From: Parerythrobacter aestuarii | GTDB taxonomy: Bacteria > Pseudomonadota > Alphaproteobacteria > Sphingomonadales > Sphingomonadaceae | Assembly (NCBI RefSeq): GCF_030140925.1 | Contig: NZ_JARBWD010000002.1 | Span: 62,001-126,000 of the forward strand | Length of the DNA: 64,000 nt | Reading direction: 5' to 3' | In this document: one piece after another, positions 16,600-24,328 of the stretch | Layout of the letters: the number at the start of each line of letters is the position of its first letter | How positions within the stretch are numbered: the stretch's first letter is position 1 | Position numbers and translations under genes: made by a program | Notes under the pieces: model-generated | Seen by the model: only the letters and a program-made list of their open reading frames with translations | Database searches by the model: none | Told to the model about the DNA's origin: nothing

Positions 16600-18203
16600 A
16601 GAAGTGTTTGGCCTACATCCGCGTCTCAACAGCTAAGCAAGGCGAAGGTGTAAGCTTAGAGGCGCAAAGAGAAGCAATTGAGGCCTTTGCGAGTCGCAAC
16701 CATCTCAGTGTCGTTCAGTGGTTCGAAGAAAAAGAGACAGCGGCCAAGCGCGGAAGACCCGTCTTCAATGAGGTGGTCCGCCTGCTCAGGCGCGGGAAAG
16801 CCGATGGATTGATCGTCCATAAGATCGATCGATCTGCCCGTAACTTTGCTGACTGGGCCAAGATCGGCGATCTAGCTGATGCCGGGGTATCAATTCACTT
16901 CGCTTCAGAGAGTCTCGACTTCACGTCTCGGGGCGGTCGCCTCGCAGCTGACGTCCAAGCCGTCGTGGCTGCCGACTACATCCGAAACTTGCGCGAAGAA
17001 TCGATCAAGGGACTCAACGGCAGATTGAAGCAAGGTCTCTATCCATTCCGGGCTCCGATTGGCTATCTCGACAATGGTCGCGGAAAGCCGAAGACCTTGG
17101 ACCCTGAGCGAGCGCCTCTCGTGAAGCGAGCATTCGAGCTCTATGCGACCAGAAGCCATTCACTGCGAACGTTGCGAGCTGAATTGAACCGCCAGGGGCT
17201 AACCGGGCGCAATGGCCGTGCATTGACCATGAACGGCCTCATGACGATGCTCAACAACCCCTTTTACACCGGGGTGATCCACATCAAACGTACGGGGCGG
17301 ACCTACAAAGGTATTCATGAAAGACTGATCACCACGAAGCTGTTTGAGCGCGTCCAGGAAATCAAGTCCGGCAAGTCCGGTCCAAAAGTCACGCGCCACA
17401 ATCACATCTACCAAGGTCTTTTTCGATGCGCTCACTGCAATGGCGCAATGGTTCCAGAATTGCAGAAGGGGCGCGTCTACTATCGTTGCAAGACTGTGCC
17501 GTGCATCACGCGTACCATCCGAGAGGATCAGCTTGAGATTGCCATCGAGACACGCCTGACGGGCCTCCAGCTGACAGGTCAGGACCTGAAACGGTTTCGC
17601 CGCAAAATCGAGGCTTGGCAGACTGACAAGAAGCATGAACCAGTCGAGCGCTCTCTCCAGCTTAGGCGCGCAAAATTGGCAGAGCGGATCGATCGGCTCA
17701 TAGACGCACATATTGATGGAAGAATTGGGTCTGAGGATTTCTCAAAGCGCCGTCGAAGTTTGGCCTTGGAAGAGGAGGTACTCGATCAGGAGCAGCGCGA
17801 AATGCGTGACTTGGCTTCTGCGGCTGTAAGACTGCGCACATTGGCCGAACTCGCAAGTAGCGTTGTTTCAAGCCATCGATTGGGGAATGGTCCGGAAAGG
17901 CGTCAATTGCTGGAAATCGTCTCGCCGAACTGGCGGGTTTCAGGAAGAAATGTAGACCTAGAGCCATATGATTGGCTGTTGGACCTCAAATCTGAGGCAG
18001 GTGTACCTTTTGGTGACTCAGACAGAAGCATCCGCCGAATTTTGGCGGGCGTACCCTCTGGTGAACCATCTCGAGACAGAGATCGAACCTTCGGCGCTCT
18101 GCTGCTGAGTTATCGTCGCATTATGCGCGCTTTCGGATGTGAGCCAATGACTCATAGATCTAAGGAGATCCCAAGAGACGATAAAGGACGCTTCATTAGG
18201 TAG
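16596..18203 (+). CDS. Large serine recombinase
   Basis: This 535-residue site-specific recombinase has the resolvase catalytic domain at about residues 3-150, with the nucleophile expected at Ser11 in YIRVSTAKQGEGVSLEAQ. A recombinase domain follows (about 160-265, PIGYLDNGRGKPK, TMNGLMTMLNNPFYTGVIHI). A zinc ribbon begins at C278 (CAHC, then YYRCKTVPC), and a coiled-coil stretch spans about 340-410. These parts are those of large serine integrases. The gene is intact and overlaps the 50-residue ORF by ATGA. Its 3' end (18,015-18,063) recurs at 20,492 and 24,206 as orphan fragments, so this end may be the attachment site. Confidence 0.9.
   Translation: MKKCLAYIRVSTAKQGEGVSLEAQREAIEAFASRNHLSVVQWFEEKETAAKRGRPVFNEVVRLLRRGKADGLIVHKIDRSARNFADWAKIGDLADAGVSIHFASESLDFTSRGGRLAADVQAVVAADYIRNLREESIKGLNGRLKQGLYPFRAPIGYLDNGRGKPKTLDPERAPLVKRAFELYATRSHSLRTLRAELNRQGLTGRNGRALTMNGLMTMLNNPFYTGVIHIKRTGRTYKGIHERLITTKLFERVQEIKSGKSGPKVTRHNHIYQGLFRCAHCNGAMVPELQKGRVYYRCKTVPCITRTIREDQLEIAIETRLTGLQLTGQDLKRFRRKIEAWQTDKKHEPVERSLQLRRAKLAERIDRLIDAHIDGRIGSEDFSKRRRSLALEEEVLDQEQREMRDLASAAVRLRTLAELASSVVSSHRLGNGPERRQLLEIVSPNWRVSGRNVDLEPYDWLLDLKSEAGVPFGDSDRSIRRILAGVPSGEPSRDRDRTFGALLLSYRRIMRAFGCEPMTHRSKEIPRDDKGRFIR
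18015..18063 (+). repeat. Copy 1 of the recombinase-tail repeat (inside the intact gene)
   Basis: This 49-base stretch of the recombinase gene encodes DSDRSIRRILAGVPSG. It is about 90% identical to the fragments at 20,497 and 24,211. A 23-base core (18019-18041) is identical in all three. CCGCC and GGCGG flank a 7-base spacer at the core's end, a partial dyad of the sort seen at serine recombinase attachment sites. Confidence 0.7.
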
Positions 18204-18304
18204 AGGCTGCCAGGTGGTTTGCTTCTAGTTTGCGAACTACGCATGCAGATTGTTACATTCTGTGGCAAACTGAGTTCATGAAAACAGAAACTTACGGAGC
18301 GTCT

Positions 18305-20461
18305 ATGTCCGGAAGAGCGTCATACCCAAGCCTAAAACAAAGGACGCTCGTCCTGATCGTCAATGTCGCGATCTTCTACCTAGCGTTCGCAATCTCCACC
18401 TCCAGTTTCGTGCCGACGGGCGGCCTGGAGAGTGTTTGGCTACTGAGTGCGGCAGCGATGTGGTTCTTATGCTTGCTTTCGGCTCCATGGTTCCTTCCAC
18501 CACGAGATAGCTTGGCAAATGCAGTAGCTGCGGCCGCAGTCCTAGCAGCATTGGATCTGTCATCTGTCAGTCAGTTCCAAAGAGAGCTGGATATAATTCG
18601 TTGGGCCGGCTTCTTTTATTCACTGGCAGTCATTGCGCTGTCTCTGACCACTCTCTTCCTGCATGACCGATCTCTGCCCACAGCATCCGGGAAATTTGCT
18701 TATCGAGCGGTCGGCATATTCGGCAAACCTGAGATCTCATATTCTGTAGCGGCCATTGTAAGCATCATAGGGGCCTACCAAGCGAATTTTGGGACAATGG
18801 CGTCTTTGCTGCTGCTATGGCTTCTATTTGTAATCGCTCGGCCAATCGAACAAACCATCGCTGCTTTGCAAGCTTGGAGAACGGAAAAAGCGACCAATGT
18901 AGATGGCGATACTGTTGGGATTATCGATCGGGTCGACCATCCAAATATCTTGCGCGTGAAGCTTGCTTCTGGCGCAGTATGGAAACAAGGTAACCTTTAT
19001 GCCGCAGCCATGCCGAGCGGAGAGCAGCAATATGTTGCGGCGCTATTTTCTCAACCGCAGGGCGCCGAGGTTGTTGGCACTGGCTTATGTGTAGCCAAGC
19101 TCGCTGAACCGCTTCCACTTTCTTCCGGCCAAGTTTCGCTCTCCCATAACGAGGAGCTAGCTGCAGAGTTCATTGAGAATCTGAGCGGTGCGAGGGACTC
19201 ACGCCTTGTGGGCTTTGTAGTGGAGAACTCAAACATTGGAGTCGTGAACTTTGAGGTTGCCGGCCCTGGGGCTCTCGAAGAAGGAGAGGTCGTATTCTTG
19301 CGGATTGATGGGCGGGAGATCTTTTACCAGATTCTGGACGCCGTGACTTCGGAAGAGAATTTCGATCAAAATCCAAGAGGCACCCACATAGTAAGAGCAG
19401 CACAACTTGGTCGCTATGACCCAGCAAAAGGCTTTCTGAAGTTCCCTTGGCTTCCTGCGATGAACACTCCGCTGTTCGCGGCCAAGGAACGTAAGTTTGA
19501 ACAGCCCGAGCCAGCTGCCCGGGAGTTTCCAATTGGCCTGGTTCCTTCCACAGACATCTCATTGAATGCAAACTTGGATGATTTGGTGGAGTACCACACC
19601 GCCATTCTCGGGGTGACTGGAACTGGCAAGACGGAACTTGCGCTTGATATCGTTCGAGAGGCAATTTCAAGAGGCACCAAGGTGTTTTGCGTAGACTTCA
19701 CTGGTGACTACAGTCAGCGCTTAGCCGACTTGAACCCCGTCTTCCCGGCCCCGACCAAGGAGCAGGCCGAGGACCTGGCTGAAAAGCTTTTTGATGCTGA
19801 CACAGGAGCTTACGGTGCTGGAGCTGAGAAGAAGGTGCTCAAGAAGGCTATCGATGAGCTGCGCGACTCAACGACAGAACAGGTCACCGAATTCCTGGAA
19901 AGTGAAGACGATCATCTAGCCATTCTTGAGCTAAGAGAGATAACCAATACCAAGGCGTCTCTCAGGCTCACGGAACTCTATCTATCTACGATCATGGAGT
20001 GGGCTCGAGAGCATCGCCGTGCTCGCCAAATAATGATCGTGCTTGAGGAAGCCCATACGATTGTCCCTGAAACGGGCGGCTCTGGATTTGATTACGACAC
20101 GCAGTGGGTTGTGAGCAGGATCGGTCAGATCGCGCTTCAAGGGCGTAAGTATGGAGTAGGCTTGTTAGTTGTCACTCAGCGCACCGCCTTGGTGAGCAAA
20201 ACGATCCTCTCGCAATGTAACACTTTCCTCACTCACAGCTTAATCGATCAGACAAGCCTAAACTTCCTTCAGAGCGTCTACAGCAGCCAACATACGAACC
20301 TCATTCCAAACCTTCCCAATCTGCATTTCCTTGCATTTGGGAAAGCCTTGGCCGCGGACAGACCGATCATGCTCAGGCGTGAATTCGATCAGTCGAAGAA
20401 GGACGCGAGCGATAAACTGCGAAAGCCCTTGCCTGCCAAGGACGATGCTGCCGGCACGTGA
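18305..20461 (+). CDS. HerA-like ATPase with N-terminal membrane domain
   Basis: The ATG at 18305 (718 residues) is chosen because GGAG sits just upstream; earlier in-frame starts at 18230 (TTG) and 18278 are less likely. The first 170 residues hold several hydrophobic helices (VLIVNVAIFYLAFAI; then segments near 50-70, 100-120 and 150-175), which is unusual for HerA. The DUF87/HerA ATPase domain follows, with Walker A GVTGTGKT (436-443) and Walker B IVLEEAH (E581-E582). After it come the sensor QGRKYGVGLLVVTQR and the family C-terminus. HerA proteins translocate DNA with a nuclease partner; no nuclease lies beside it. It sits between recombinase-tail copies 1 and 2. Confidence 0.8.
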   Translation: MSGRASYPSLKQRTLVLIVNVAIFYLAFAISTSSFVPTGGLESVWLLSAAAMWFLCLLSAPWFLPPRDSLANAVAAAAVLAALDLSSVSQFQRELDIIRWAGFFYSLAVIALSLTTLFLHDRSLPTASGKFAYRAVGIFGKPEISYSVAAIVSIIGAYQANFGTMASLLLLWLLFVIARPIEQTIAALQAWRTEKATNVDGDTVGIIDRVDHPNILRVKLASGAVWKQGNLYAAAMPSGEQQYVAALFSQPQGAEVVGTGLCVAKLAEPLPLSSGQVSLSHNEELAAEFIENLSGARDSRLVGFVVENSNIGVVNFEVAGPGALEEGEVVFLRIDGREIFYQILDAVTSEENFDQNPRGTHIVRAAQLGRYDPAKGFLKFPWLPAMNTPLFAAKERKFEQPEPAAREFPIGLVPSTDISLNANLDDLVEYHTAILGVTGTGKTELALDIVREAISRGTKVFCVDFTGDYSQRLADLNPVFPAPTKEQAEDLAEKLFDADTGAYGAGAEKKVLKKAIDELRDSTTEQVTEFLESEDDHLAILELREITNTKASLRLTELYLSTIMEWAREHRRARQIMIVLEEAHTIVPETGGSGFDYDTQWVVSRIGQIALQGRKYGVGLLVVTQRTALVSKTILSQCNTFLTHSLIDQTSLNFLQSVYSSQHTNLIPNLPNLHFLAFGKALAADRPIMLRREFDQSKKDASDKLRKPLPAKDDAAGT

Positions 20462-20475
20462 TGCAAGTTGTCTAG

Positions 20476-20490
20476 GGAGCGAAGCGCTCC
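20476..20490. terminator. Short hairpin after the HerA-like gene
   Basis: GGAGCG (20476-20481) and CGCTCC (20485-20490) form a 6-bp stem with an AAG loop, 15 bases after the HerA-like stop and just before recombinase-tail copy 2. A similar GGAGC/GCTCC hairpin precedes copy 3. No T run follows, so the terminator role is tentative. Confidence 0.4.
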
Positions 20491-20491
20491 A

Positions 20492-20601
20492 AATGTGACC
20501 CAGACAGAAGCATCCGCCGAATTATGGCGGGTGTACCCGCTGGTGTACTCAAGAGCCTAGAAAAGGACTTAAAATCGCGCCGAAGCGACAAAGCGGCCTA
20601 G
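20492..20601 (+). pseudogene. Recombinase-tail fragment, copy 2
   Basis: The frame from 20497 encodes DPDRSIRRIMAGVPAGVLKS, continues with a lysine- and arginine-rich tail and ends at TAG 20599-20601. It matches the end of the intact serine recombinase (copy 1) and is closest to copy 3, with which it also shares AATGTGACC before the core. No start codon or catalytic part is present. It is the 3' end of another recombinase gene left beside cargo, or an attachment-site half. Its stop overlaps the DUF2188 stop on the other strand as CTAG. Confidence 0.7.
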
Positions 20602-20840
20602 TGCTTCTTGTCCTTAGGTGGGTTGGGATCATTACCGTAGCTATCTGAATCGCTTATCTTGCCGTCCATATTGTGAATGACGTGCTCGACCTTCGCCTTC
20701 TTGGCTTCCGCACGAGACTTTTGCTGAGCGGTAGCCTTGGTTCGAGAACGGGCGAGAGGTTCTTTCTGACCTTCCCGCTTAGTCTCCCACATCTTGCTGT
20801 CAGAATTGTAGACTGTGTGGATGTTCTTTTTGCGTGCCAT
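20598..20840 (-). CDS. DUF2188 domain-containing protein
   Basis: This 80-residue, highly charged protein shows the DUF2188 pattern: an N-terminal KNIHTVYNSD, WETKREGQKEPLARS, then VEHVIHNMDGKISDSDSYGN near the C-terminus. The function of the family is unknown. It is the last gene of the minus-strand ubiquitin-like operon. TATAAT stands at 20847-20852 only six bases before its start and no ribosome binding site is visible, so it might also be made from a leaderless transcript of its own. Confidence 0.85.
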   Translation of the reverse strand: MARKKNIHTVYNSDSKMWETKREGQKEPLARSRTKATAQQKSRAEAKKAKVEHVIHNMDGKISDSDSYGNDPNPPKDKKH

Positions 20841-20866
20841 ATTTGTATTATAGGTGAGATGGTGGC

Positions 20867-21877
20867 TTATTGCACTCCGTAAAGCTTCTTGGCGGCTTCG
20901 AGCTGTTTTCCGTCAAGTAACATCTTCTGAAGCACCAGTTTGCCTTCGGTGTTTTGATCAATGCGGATCGCACTTAGATTCATTTGACGGCCATTTTCTG
21001 TAGTCTCAAGCGATTGCTCGTACATGATTGCCAACGTCCTTGACCTCCAAGGTATAAGGTCACCAAGCTGATCCATGCGCACGCTATCGCTGTGAGGGAC
21101 TTCTTCGGCACCATAGAGCTCGGCAATCTCCTCGATTAGCTTATGAAGTTCGAAGCAAGCATCGTCGAGAAACTCGAACGCGTTGATCTGATTCGCATAC
21201 GAGAATTCTGACGGTCTTAGGACCGATTGGTAATCAGGAAGTTCGGCCAAAACCCTCGGTTCTGGTAGTAGATCGATGAAGTAGCGAGACGTAAGTTCAG
21301 CGCGGTTGAAATCGTGCTGATCAATGTCACGATAGAATTTCACATGCTTTCCCGACCTCTCCCAGTAGGAAGCGATCGCGTCTTTTACGTCGCGAGACAC
21401 TGAGTACTTATCAGCCTTCTTGCTGAAGTCGTTCATGCTCTTTGGCAACTGGACAGACTCCCATGCACTCGTCAGCGCAAGAACTCTGTTTTGGAGCACT
21501 CTCAAAGTTGAAAAGAGCGGCGAAATTTCACCCAAAAGTGCTCCCATGGACTGGGCTGCGAAGACCACCCGCTTTTCGCCTTTCAGAACTGCCTGATCGG
21601 CAAAAAGCTCAAATTCCTTCAGTACCACAGCATTTAAATGTCGAATGCGCTCCATACGCAGAATCGCATCAGTGCCATGATTGAGAATGGCTTCTTTGAG
21701 ATCGCCAAACTTATGAGATTCCTTTTTCAGCCCGTTTAGTCGCTGGAACAGACCGTGCTGATTAAGAATCTGAGGTAGGTGCAGCATAGGTAGATTATGC
21801 CATTTACTTAGATAGGCCTCAAACCGTGCCTTCGTTTGTCTCGGTTCAAAGTCGCAAATGGCGACTTGGCTGAGCAA
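20867..21877 (-). CDS. Hypothetical protein of the ubiquitin-like operon
   Basis: The protein has 336 residues, is mainly helical and soluble, and matches no family that I recognise. It follows DUF6527 after 18 bases and precedes DUF2188 by 26, all on the same strand, so it is part of the conjugation operon. It could be a target, a sensor or the effector part of the module; the sequence gives no catalytic motif to choose between these. Confidence 0.6.
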   Translation of the reverse strand: MLSQVAICDFEPRQTKARFEAYLSKWHNLPMLHLPQILNQHGLFQRLNGLKKESHKFGDLKEAILNHGTDAILRMERIRHLNAVVLKEFELFADQAVLKGEKRVVFAAQSMGALLGEISPLFSTLRVLQNRVLALTSAWESVQLPKSMNDFSKKADKYSVSRDVKDAIASYWERSGKHVKFYRDIDQHDFNRAELTSRYFIDLLPEPRVLAELPDYQSVLRPSEFSYANQINAFEFLDDACFELHKLIEEIAELYGAEEVPHSDSVRMDQLGDLIPWRSRTLAIMYEQSLETTENGRQMNLSAIRIDQNTEGKLVLQKMLLDGKQLEAAKKLYGVQ

Positions 21878-21895
21878 AGGCTCCCCTCAGCCTGA

Positions 21896-22306
21896 TCACC
21901 AGAACCTCAGGCTCTTTATGAATGAAACTGAGGCTAGCCATATCCGGACCAAAATCGGCTTCTTGTCGAAATGCTGTTGTCGAAGAGCATGATCGCGTGC
22001 CCGTCCCGCTTCAATCTCAGCTTCCGACCACTGGAGCGCTTCATGAACTCCGCCATTGGTAATCAGATAATGCGATCGACAAGGCAAATTCCAATTTCCG
22101 ATCGAGGGTCGTAGGGTTGGTGCCGATGAAGTGCCTGACAGGTTCCAACCGCCAGGCTTCAAAGGGGTTACCGTTTTGGTGCCACAACCACAGCAGCAAC
22201 GATGAGCGGCTGTCTTGAATCTTTCGGACACATACAAAACGCCGTCTGCCAGTTCCGCTGGCATGAATTCGACCCCCTCCACGCGCATCTCTGAAATTCT
22301 AATCAT
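21896..22306 (-). CDS. DUF6527 family protein
   Basis: The gene has 136 residues from the ATG at 22306, which overlaps the stop of the E1 gene by eight bases. A second good start at 22264, preceded by GGAGGGGG, would give 122. The family core is clear: GVLYVSERFKTAAHRCCCGC, VTPLKPGGW, PSIGNWNLPCRSHYLI. The Cys-rich CCCGCG and the PCRSHY motif suggest a metal site. DUF6527 genes are known beside bacterial E1-like and Ubl genes, and a processing or peptidase role has been proposed for such partners; here that remains inference. A longer open frame reaching 22,423 overlaps E1 by 125 bases and is unlikely. Confidence 0.8.
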   Translation of the reverse strand: MIRISEMRVEGVEFMPAELADGVLYVSERFKTAAHRCCCGCGTKTVTPLKPGGWNLSGTSSAPTLRPSIGNWNLPCRSHYLITNGGVHEALQWSEAEIEAGRARDHALRQQHFDKKPILVRIWLASVSFIKSLRFW

Positions 22307-23483
22307 ACTGGTCTTCGTTAAGGAGTAAGTTGCTTCCAACGGTAAACGAGCTGAAATTCGCCCGGTCGAAAGCGTGGTAGAAACCTCGCATTTTTTTCCA
22401 GCGCAAAACTGCCAGCTGAGCATTCAGGGCATTGAGATCTGCAATCTGAATATTTTGATCATATTCGTTGGGCTCATCAGCATCAGCAAGTGACATCCGA
22501 TCGCGAGCCTGATCACGGTTTGATTCGGTACTTGTTGTGACCTGAAGGATGCCTCCAATCCGGTCAGCCTTTTCATACAAGCCCATGCTGGCGTCGAAGA
22601 ATGGAACTTTTGATGGGCCAAGCGTCTCCACAATCAATCGCTTTCCAGGTCCAGCGTCCATGCAAAGAAAAACGCAGTCCATTTGCGTCAGTTCGGCGAC
22701 GTTTGCCTCATCTATATACTCGGGATGAGAAACGATGCCGCGATGCATCTTTGAGTAGATGTCTGCGAAGTAAGACACCTTCAAAGGCTGGGCTCGAAGT
22801 TCATCAAGCGATGCAGCTCCTGGGGCCCTGAAAGCGTTGTGAGATGAGAATTTATCTCCGTCGTAGATGTGTATTTGGGCGACTGGTGTCTTCGCCATTT
22901 GGTCCAGTACGTATGATCCTGTTCCGCCTAGTCCAACAATCGCGATCCTCTCGACGGCCAATCTTTCAGACAACATGCTGATCTCGGCCTTCGCCGAGTT
23001 GGTATCTAGATAGTTGAACGGAGACTCATCCGGCTGTGGCTCTACAACATTGCCAGTCATAGGTGTAGCTGTTGGATCGAGCGTTGAAGCAGGTCCACTT
23101 ATGATGCCTGCATAGTTCTGGATTTTCTCGCGGAAATCCAAGTATCCTTCAGGGCGGGGCTTATTTGAAAACTCAAAATCGCAAGTGATGCCCCTGGTCA
23201 CTTGGTGCTTTTTTGCGCTTTGGCGAAGCGCATCAATTGCGATCCCTTGTGCGTCGCAAGGAGCTTCTCCCTTAAACCGAATTTGGTGCCTTGCAGGTGC
23301 GATCGTCTTGTCGCCATTGAGGGTGAGTTCGGTGGCAAGGATTCCGTCGCGCTTAACCTCCTTCTGGGAATTGAGATACGGGATATCGCGCACAATCAGG
23401 TACGCACCCTCGATGTCGACGTTGAACTTCAGCTCGCGAAGCCTGCGTAGGTCCTCGTTAAGCTCGATTAGCTTGTATGACAT
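22299..23483 (-). CDS. E2-like DUF6791 plus ThiF/E1-like adenylyltransferase fusion
   Basis: The protein has 394 residues from the ATG at 23483, where the conserved family sequence begins; the frame extends 16 codons further upstream. Residues 1-160 match DUF6791, an E2-like domain, with HQIRFKGEAPCDAQG (Cys76) and SNKPRPEGYLDFREK. Residues 170-390 are a ThiF/E1 domain with the nucleotide-binding loop GLGGTGS (184-190), the acidic pair in YDGDK (208-210) and FLCMDAG. E1 enzymes adenylate the C-terminus of a ubiquitin-like protein. The Ubl gene lies immediately upstream, overlapping by 26 bases, which supports activation of that Ubl by this enzyme. Confidence 0.85.
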   Translation of the reverse strand: MSYKLIELNEDLRRLRELKFNVDIEGAYLIVRDIPYLNSQKEVKRDGILATELTLNGDKTIAPARHQIRFKGEAPCDAQGIAIDALRQSAKKHQVTRGITCDFEFSNKPRPEGYLDFREKIQNYAGIISGPASTLDPTATPMTGNVVEPQPDESPFNYLDTNSAKAEISMLSERLAVERIAIVGLGGTGSYVLDQMAKTPVAQIHIYDGDKFSSHNAFRAPGAASLDELRAQPLKVSYFADIYSKMHRGIVSHPEYIDEANVAELTQMDCVFLCMDAGPGKRLIVETLGPSKVPFFDASMGLYEKADRIGGILQVTTSTESNRDQARDRMSLADADEPNEYDQNIQIADLNALNAQLAVLRWKKMRGFYHAFDRANFSSFTVGSNLLLNEDQYD

Positions 23484-23700
23484 CGAACACCGTGTTGCGC
23501 GGCTTAACCTTGACCGACCCACCTGGACCAAGCGTTCCTTGCTTCGGCTCTTTGGCGTGCTCGAAGGTGATTGAGTAAGTTATTTGCGGTCCAGTGGGAG
23601 CCCCAGGATAGGCCAGTTCCACGATTTGATCGAAAGTGACCGTTTCGTCAGGGACCGGCTTTTCCTCTGCATTTACAATAATGATGATTTCTTTTGCCAT
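23458..23700 (-). CDS. Ubiquitin-like (multiubiquitin-domain) protein
   Basis: This 80-residue beta-grasp protein has a first strand KEIIIIVNAEEKPV, then TVTFDQIVELAYPG, YSITFEHA and a last strand SVKVKPRNTVFDV. It matches the multiubiquitin-domain family found with DUF6791/ThiF genes. It contains one Ubl copy. The C-terminus ends in VIQANRA and has no Gly-Gly, so either the tail is trimmed or a different C-terminus is activated. AGGAAAC stands four bases before the ATG, which makes this the first gene of the operon; its promoter should lie in 23,701-23,890. Confidence 0.8.
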   Translation of the reverse strand: MAKEIIIIVNAEEKPVPDETVTFDQIVELAYPGAPTGPQITYSITFEHAKEPKQGTLGPGGSVKVKPRNTVFDVIQANRA

Positions 23701-23950
23701 ATCAGTTTCCTAGACTCGGTTGATCTACTGCTAATAAGTCCCGAGTTCATCCTCTATGATACGCTGGCTTGGGTTTAGCGCAAGGCTCTGTACCAATTTT
23801 GTTCTCCACAGCTTTTCATCAGGTGGCTGACATTGGATTCCGGGGAAATGGCGCGTTTCGCCTCCTAGTCTGCGAGCACGGAAAATAGATATGATGGTTC
23901 TGACCGGAGGCCGACCGGTCACTTATCAGCACCCAAAAAGGCGCCCATCT

Positions 23951-24145
23951 ATGAGTGAGGAGAAAGCGAACCAATCTCCCCTGGAGGAGGCGCTCGATAA
24001 CAGGAGATGGAAGCTGTGCGAGGAGCTGGACATTATTGAGGATAATGCCTGGGAGCTCTGCGATAGTATCCGTGGGATACGGCTACAACTGACTAGCCTT
24101 GAGAGTATCCGCGAGAAGATCGCCAAAACAGCTGCTGAAGCCTAA
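23951..24145 (+). CDS. Small helical hypothetical protein
   Basis: The ORF encodes 64 residues from the ATG at 23951 or 84 from 23891; neither has a strong ribosome binding site. The product is acidic and almost wholly helical, and probably forms a coiled coil (ALDNRRWKLCEELDIIEDNA, then a leucine-rich second helix). It is divergent from the Ubl operon and ends just before a hairpin and recombinase-tail copy 3. It could be a real small gene of the module, but the evidence is limited to codon-like composition and position. Confidence 0.4.
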   Translation: MSEEKANQSPLEEALDNRRWKLCEELDIIEDNAWELCDSIRGIRLQLTSLESIREKIAKTAAEA

Positions 24146-24146
24146 T

Positions 24147-24163
24147 CGGAGCGCGATGCTCCG
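24147..24163. terminator. Short hairpin before recombinase-tail copy 3
   Basis: CGGAGC (24147-24152) and GCTCCG (24158-24163) pair around a 5-base loop directly after the preceding stop codon. The stem resembles the hairpin at 20476-20490 that precedes copy 2, so it may belong to the repeated unit rather than to the gene. Confidence 0.4.
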
Positions 24164-24205
24164 TGGGGTCCACCAGAAAAGCGCTCACTAAAGCGCAGTC
24201 TGTTC

Positions 24206-24306
24206 AATGTGACCCAGACAGAAGCATCCGCCGAATTTTGGCAGGTGTACCCGAAGGGGTGTTGAAGAGCCTGGAAAAGAGCGATGCGAGAAATTTACTT
24301 CGCTAG
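24206..24306 (+). pseudogene. Recombinase-tail fragment, copy 3
   Basis: The frame from 24211 encodes DPDRSIRRILAGVPEGVLKS, followed by a short tail ending in NLLR and TAG at 24304-24306. It shares the 23-base core (24215-24237) with copies 1 and 2, and AATGTGACC before it with copy 2. There is no start codon or catalytic domain. The stop lies 22 bases before the Gabija-like operon, so the fragment marks the left edge of that module. Confidence 0.7.
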
Positions 24307-24328
24307 ATTGCGTGGTACTCTATGATTG

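Noticed and set aside
21896..22423. Longer 175-codon version of the DUF6527 gene
   Set aside because: Its first 39 codons lie inside the E1 gene; family similarity begins near the ATG at 22306.
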